Origin: a virus
IMG/VR virus record: IMGVR_UViG_3300023174_000367
Location: 1-37,201 of that record
Direction: 5' to 3' (one strand)
DNA: 37,201 nt
The notes beneath the pieces were generated by a model, which was given only the letters and a program-made list of their open reading frames with translations, was not told the DNA's origin and ran no database searches. Below, one piece after another: positions 35,132 to 37,201 of this stretch; the stretch's first letter is position 1; each line of letters opens with the position of its first letter. The translations under genes and the position numbers were made by a program.

Positions 35132-36513
35132 TATTTATTCTCCTTCAATGCCGCTACATCGGCTTGTAGTTGGGTGATGAGGGCTTGTTGTTCTTGGATA
35201 GCTTTTACCAATGATGGAATTAAGTTTGCGTTAACCGCTTTGTATGGTTCTTCACCCTCTGGTGGCTCATCAATCCAGTTTGAAACCATGTCAGGGAAAA
35301 CCAGTTCAAGTTCTTGAGCAATAAAACCACGAGCATTTTTAATGTTCTCGCCTTTGTTTTCTTTCCAATCAAACTTTCTTGGTTTTAACGCCAATACTTT
35401 TTCTAAACCATCATCTAAATCACGAATATTTTCTTTTAAGCGTTGGTCAGAAATTGCGGTAATGGTTGTGGTTGTAGCGTTTACAACTCCAGCAGTTGTT
35501 ACATAAAATCTATAAGCACTAGCATTGGTTGAATATAAGTTCCATGTTGAATATGCGCCAGAACTGTCTTGTACGACTGTTTTAACAACTGGATTAGATG
35601 CGTCAGCAGAAAATATAAATTTCATGCCTACGCCAGCAGTCGCACTTGTATTTGTAGTCCCCACCAGCAAGTTACCGCCACCAGACTGCAACACCAAGTC
35701 CTGATATGCAGTGCCTACCTTAGTTGCTTGAATAAATGCTTTGTCAGTAGATGTGTTGTATCCAATCAGCAATCTTTGATTTGTGTTTGTTCCAGTTATT
35801 GTTAGCTGTGCAAGGTCATTAACATAAGAGGCTTGGTCTGCAACTACTTGCAGTTTTGATATTACTGAAGTTGCGCCAATCCCCACATTACCAGAGTAGT
35901 CGATGGTCATTGCAGTGTTTGTAATTCCACTGGTGTAATTATTAGATGTGCCGAACTGAAGGTATGAACCACTACCAGAAAAATAAGAGGCTATTCTTGC
36001 TCTTGGAGCGTTTCCATTTTCAGTAAAGTCTATACCTGAGTAATCATTTGTGCTGGTTGCGCCTTGCGTAGTAATCGCCATAGGGCTTGTGCCAGTAAAT
36101 GATGTGATACCAGCCGTACCCCGTACATCCAATTTTGAAACTGGCGAACTTGTACCAATTCCAACATTACCAGAGGACTGAGAATTTAAATACAAAGCCG
36201 CACCATCAATATACTGATTTTTATACGCCGCACCTGTTCTGTCGTAAGTGGCTATGCGACCAAAATCACCTGATGAGTCGTACCATACCTCAACACCTTT
36301 ACCTGATGTTGGGGCAACAGCAGTTGAACTTACAGCACGAAGAGTAGCCGTTACATCTAATTTTGATGCTGGCGAAGCAGTACCAATACCCACATTGGCG
36401 CTGGTGTCCACAGTAAGAGCAGTCGTTCCTGCCGTCTGCAATTGCAACACGCCGCTGGTGTCAGCAGTGTTTACTAAGCCTGCACTGGTGCTGGCATTGA
36501 TTGTTACAGCCAT
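35131..36513 (-). CDS. Tail fibre protein with C-terminal S74 chaperone, 460 aa
   Basis: A beta-helical stem with three GNVGIG-type units followed by SPxSKLDV (about 40, 116, 208) and variable Gly/Ser/Thr segments between. The S74 domain has ISDQRLKENIRD (Ser355, Asp356, Lys360), ALKPRKFDW and GFIAQELELVFPD, where His of the other fibre is Gln400. A coiled-coil end (IQEQQALITQLQADVAALKE) follows. It is a paralog of the downstream fibre with different stem and chaperone. ATG 36513 has GAGGAG upstream and overlaps the preceding gene by ten bases. Confidence 0.88.
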   Translation of the reverse strand: MAVTINASTSAGLVNTADTSGVLQLQTAGTTALTVDTSANVGIGTASPASKLDVTATLRAVSSTAVAPTSGKGVEVWYDSSGDFGRIATYDRTGAAYKNQYIDGAALYLNSQSSGNVGIGTSSPVSKLDVRGTAGITSFTGTSPMAITTQGATSTNDYSGIDFTENGNAPRARIASYFSGSGSYLQFGTSNNYTSGITNTAMTIDYSGNVGIGATSVISKLQVVADQASYVNDLAQLTITGTNTNQRLLIGYNTSTDKAFIQATKVGTAYQDLVLQSGGGNLLVGTTNTSATAGVGMKFIFSADASNPVVKTVVQDSSGAYSTWNLYSTNASAYRFYVTTAGVVNATTTTITAISDQRLKENIRDLDDGLEKVLALKPRKFDWKENKGENIKNARGFIAQELELVFPDMVSNWIDEPPEGEEPYKAVNANLIPSLVKAIQEQQALITQLQADVAALKENK

Positions 36514-36686
36514 TGTGTGTTCTCCTCATCTGCTGGCTCCGGTTCGTTGCCTTTTGTTTTCCAAACCAAAAAAGCTTGGTAGTCTGTGTTGTCTTCACTC
36601 ATTGGAATAGAGGTCATAGAACCATCTCCATTATCACGAACAACAACACTTATTTGACCAAAATTATCTTTGTGTAATTTATACAT
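36504..36686 (-). CDS. Small tail-fibre-associated protein, 60 aa
   Basis: ATG 36686 directly follows the stop of the upstream tail protein. The product has a strand-rich N-terminus (MYKLHKDNFGQISVVVRDNG) and SIPMSEDNTDYQAFLVWKTK, a layout shared by short phage proteins between fibre genes (IP.d..N.dY..Yl.W...GN.pepAd). It ends PADEENTQWL. It may be a fibre-tip or assembly factor; its function is unproven. Confidence 0.72.
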   Translation of the reverse strand: MYKLHKDNFGQISVVVRDNGDGSMTSIPMSEDNTDYQAFLVWKTKGNEPEPADEENTQWL

Positions 36687-37201
36687 TTATAACTCCGCTG
36701 AACAAGAAATTACTGCTGTGTTTACACCATTAGCAATTAACCGTGAATTTGCTCCAGCAGTTAAACCTGAAGCAACAGTAGTGGTTACTTGGCAAGAATT
36801 TATTCCTAAATGCTCAGACACAAGGGCGGTACAAGTTGTTAGAGAATCATCTCCTTTTTGTGTAGAAAACCCTGATGCAGTTGTAAAAGTTACAGATGGA
36901 TAACTACGTTTCTGTACTTGATAGTTGTAAACATATCTAGCTTGTGTTGCGGAATTTGCCCCGCCATTTAAAAAATTGACATAAGTTGATGAACCGCCAA
37001 CTGAGGTTAAAGTTTCAAAGTAGCGTTGACAAAGTTGCAACTCAGTCCCATAAGGTCTGTAATCAAAGCTAGTTGCTGTTGAGCCTTTTTCTAGCTGTAC
37101 GCCTGTGATGTAGAAAGTAGCGCCGTTTGTGCCGACTACTGATGTTGTTCCTGTAACGCCCCAAATATCTGAGCCAACCCAAGAGCCAGATGTAGTTGTA
37201 T
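36687..37201 (-). CDS. C-terminal part of a tail/appendage protein (partial)
   Basis: The frame stays open to the window edge, so the gene starts outside. The first visible part is Thr/Gly-rich. It contains GVQLEKGSTATSFDYRPYG, a motif found in many phage tail and appendage proteins, and then LQLCQRYFETL. The C-terminal third is beta-rich with several Cys. At least 171 residues are present. An internal TTG at 37040 is not the real start. A receptor-binding or baseplate-proximal role is likely. Confidence 0.78.
   Translation of the reverse strand, partial: TTTSGSWVGSDIWGVTGTTSVVGTNGATFYITGVQLEKGSTATSFDYRPYGTELQLCQRYFETLTSVGGSSTYVNFLNGGANSATQARYVYNYQVQKRSYPSVTFTTASGFSTQKGDDSLTTCTALVSEHLGINSCQVTTTVASGLTAGANSRLIANGVNTAVISCSAEL

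Noticed and set aside
35131-36513. Repeats in the tail fibre region as a CRISPR array
   Set aside because: The repeats are short coding GNVGIG units with irregular spacing inside an open frame.

Overview
The window is a tailed-phage genome segment (Caudoviricetes), very probably a short-tailed phage of a Gram-negative, perhaps aquatic, bacterium. The evidence is a T7-like replication set (zinc-finger/Toprim primase-helicase, family A DNA polymerase, putative SSB, FEN-type exonuclease, HNH nuclease), a Gram-negative lysis cassette with nested Rz/Rz1, and tail fibres ending in S74 self-cleaving chaperones. Terminase, portal, capsid and a single-subunit RNA polymerase are not present here, so they must lie outside the window or be absent. 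Host and taxonomy cannot be fixed from the sequence alone.

Layout. Bases 1-5294 (+) hold about 22 tightly packed, mostly unrecognised early genes. Recognisable among them are an ASCH-domain protein, a possible papain-like cysteine peptidase and a secreted SleB-type cell-wall hydrolase. Many are linked by a recurrent stop/Shine-Dalgarno/start cassette (core TTCCTGAAAGGAAAC followed by ATG) in which the SD lies inside a small hairpin. A near-consensus sigma70 promoter at 5308-5337 drives a DUF932 gene. Next come an ADP-ribosylglycohydrolase, a tyrosine integrase with an altered catalytic box, several tiny genes, the replication module (9679-14611), HNH nuclease, an acidic decapeptide-repeat protein, ThyX, a strong terminator, a B12-dependent class II ribonucleotide reductase, a PD-(D/E)XK-like protein and a tRNA-Arg(UCU) at the end of the rightward block.

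Bases 20186-37201 are all on the minus strand and converge on the tRNA. Read 5' to 3' they encode a tail/appendage protein (cut by the window edge), two S74 tail fibres in tandem, small membrane proteins (one apparently starting at ATT), a candidate second spanin pair, a probable holin, Rz with embedded Rz1, an M15 endolysin, a mini HExxH protein and five putative virion-associated proteins, the last being 1852 residues.

How it may work together. The early block would handle takeover, then replication and nucleotide supply (ThyX and RNR). The minus-strand block handles assembly, adsorption, DNA ejection and lysis. The most intriguing link is a possible ADP-ribosylation pair: an ADP-ribosyltransferase-like segment near the C-terminus of the 1852-residue putative ejected protein, and an early ADP-ribosylglycohydrolase that could reverse or buffer such modification. 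This link is inference.
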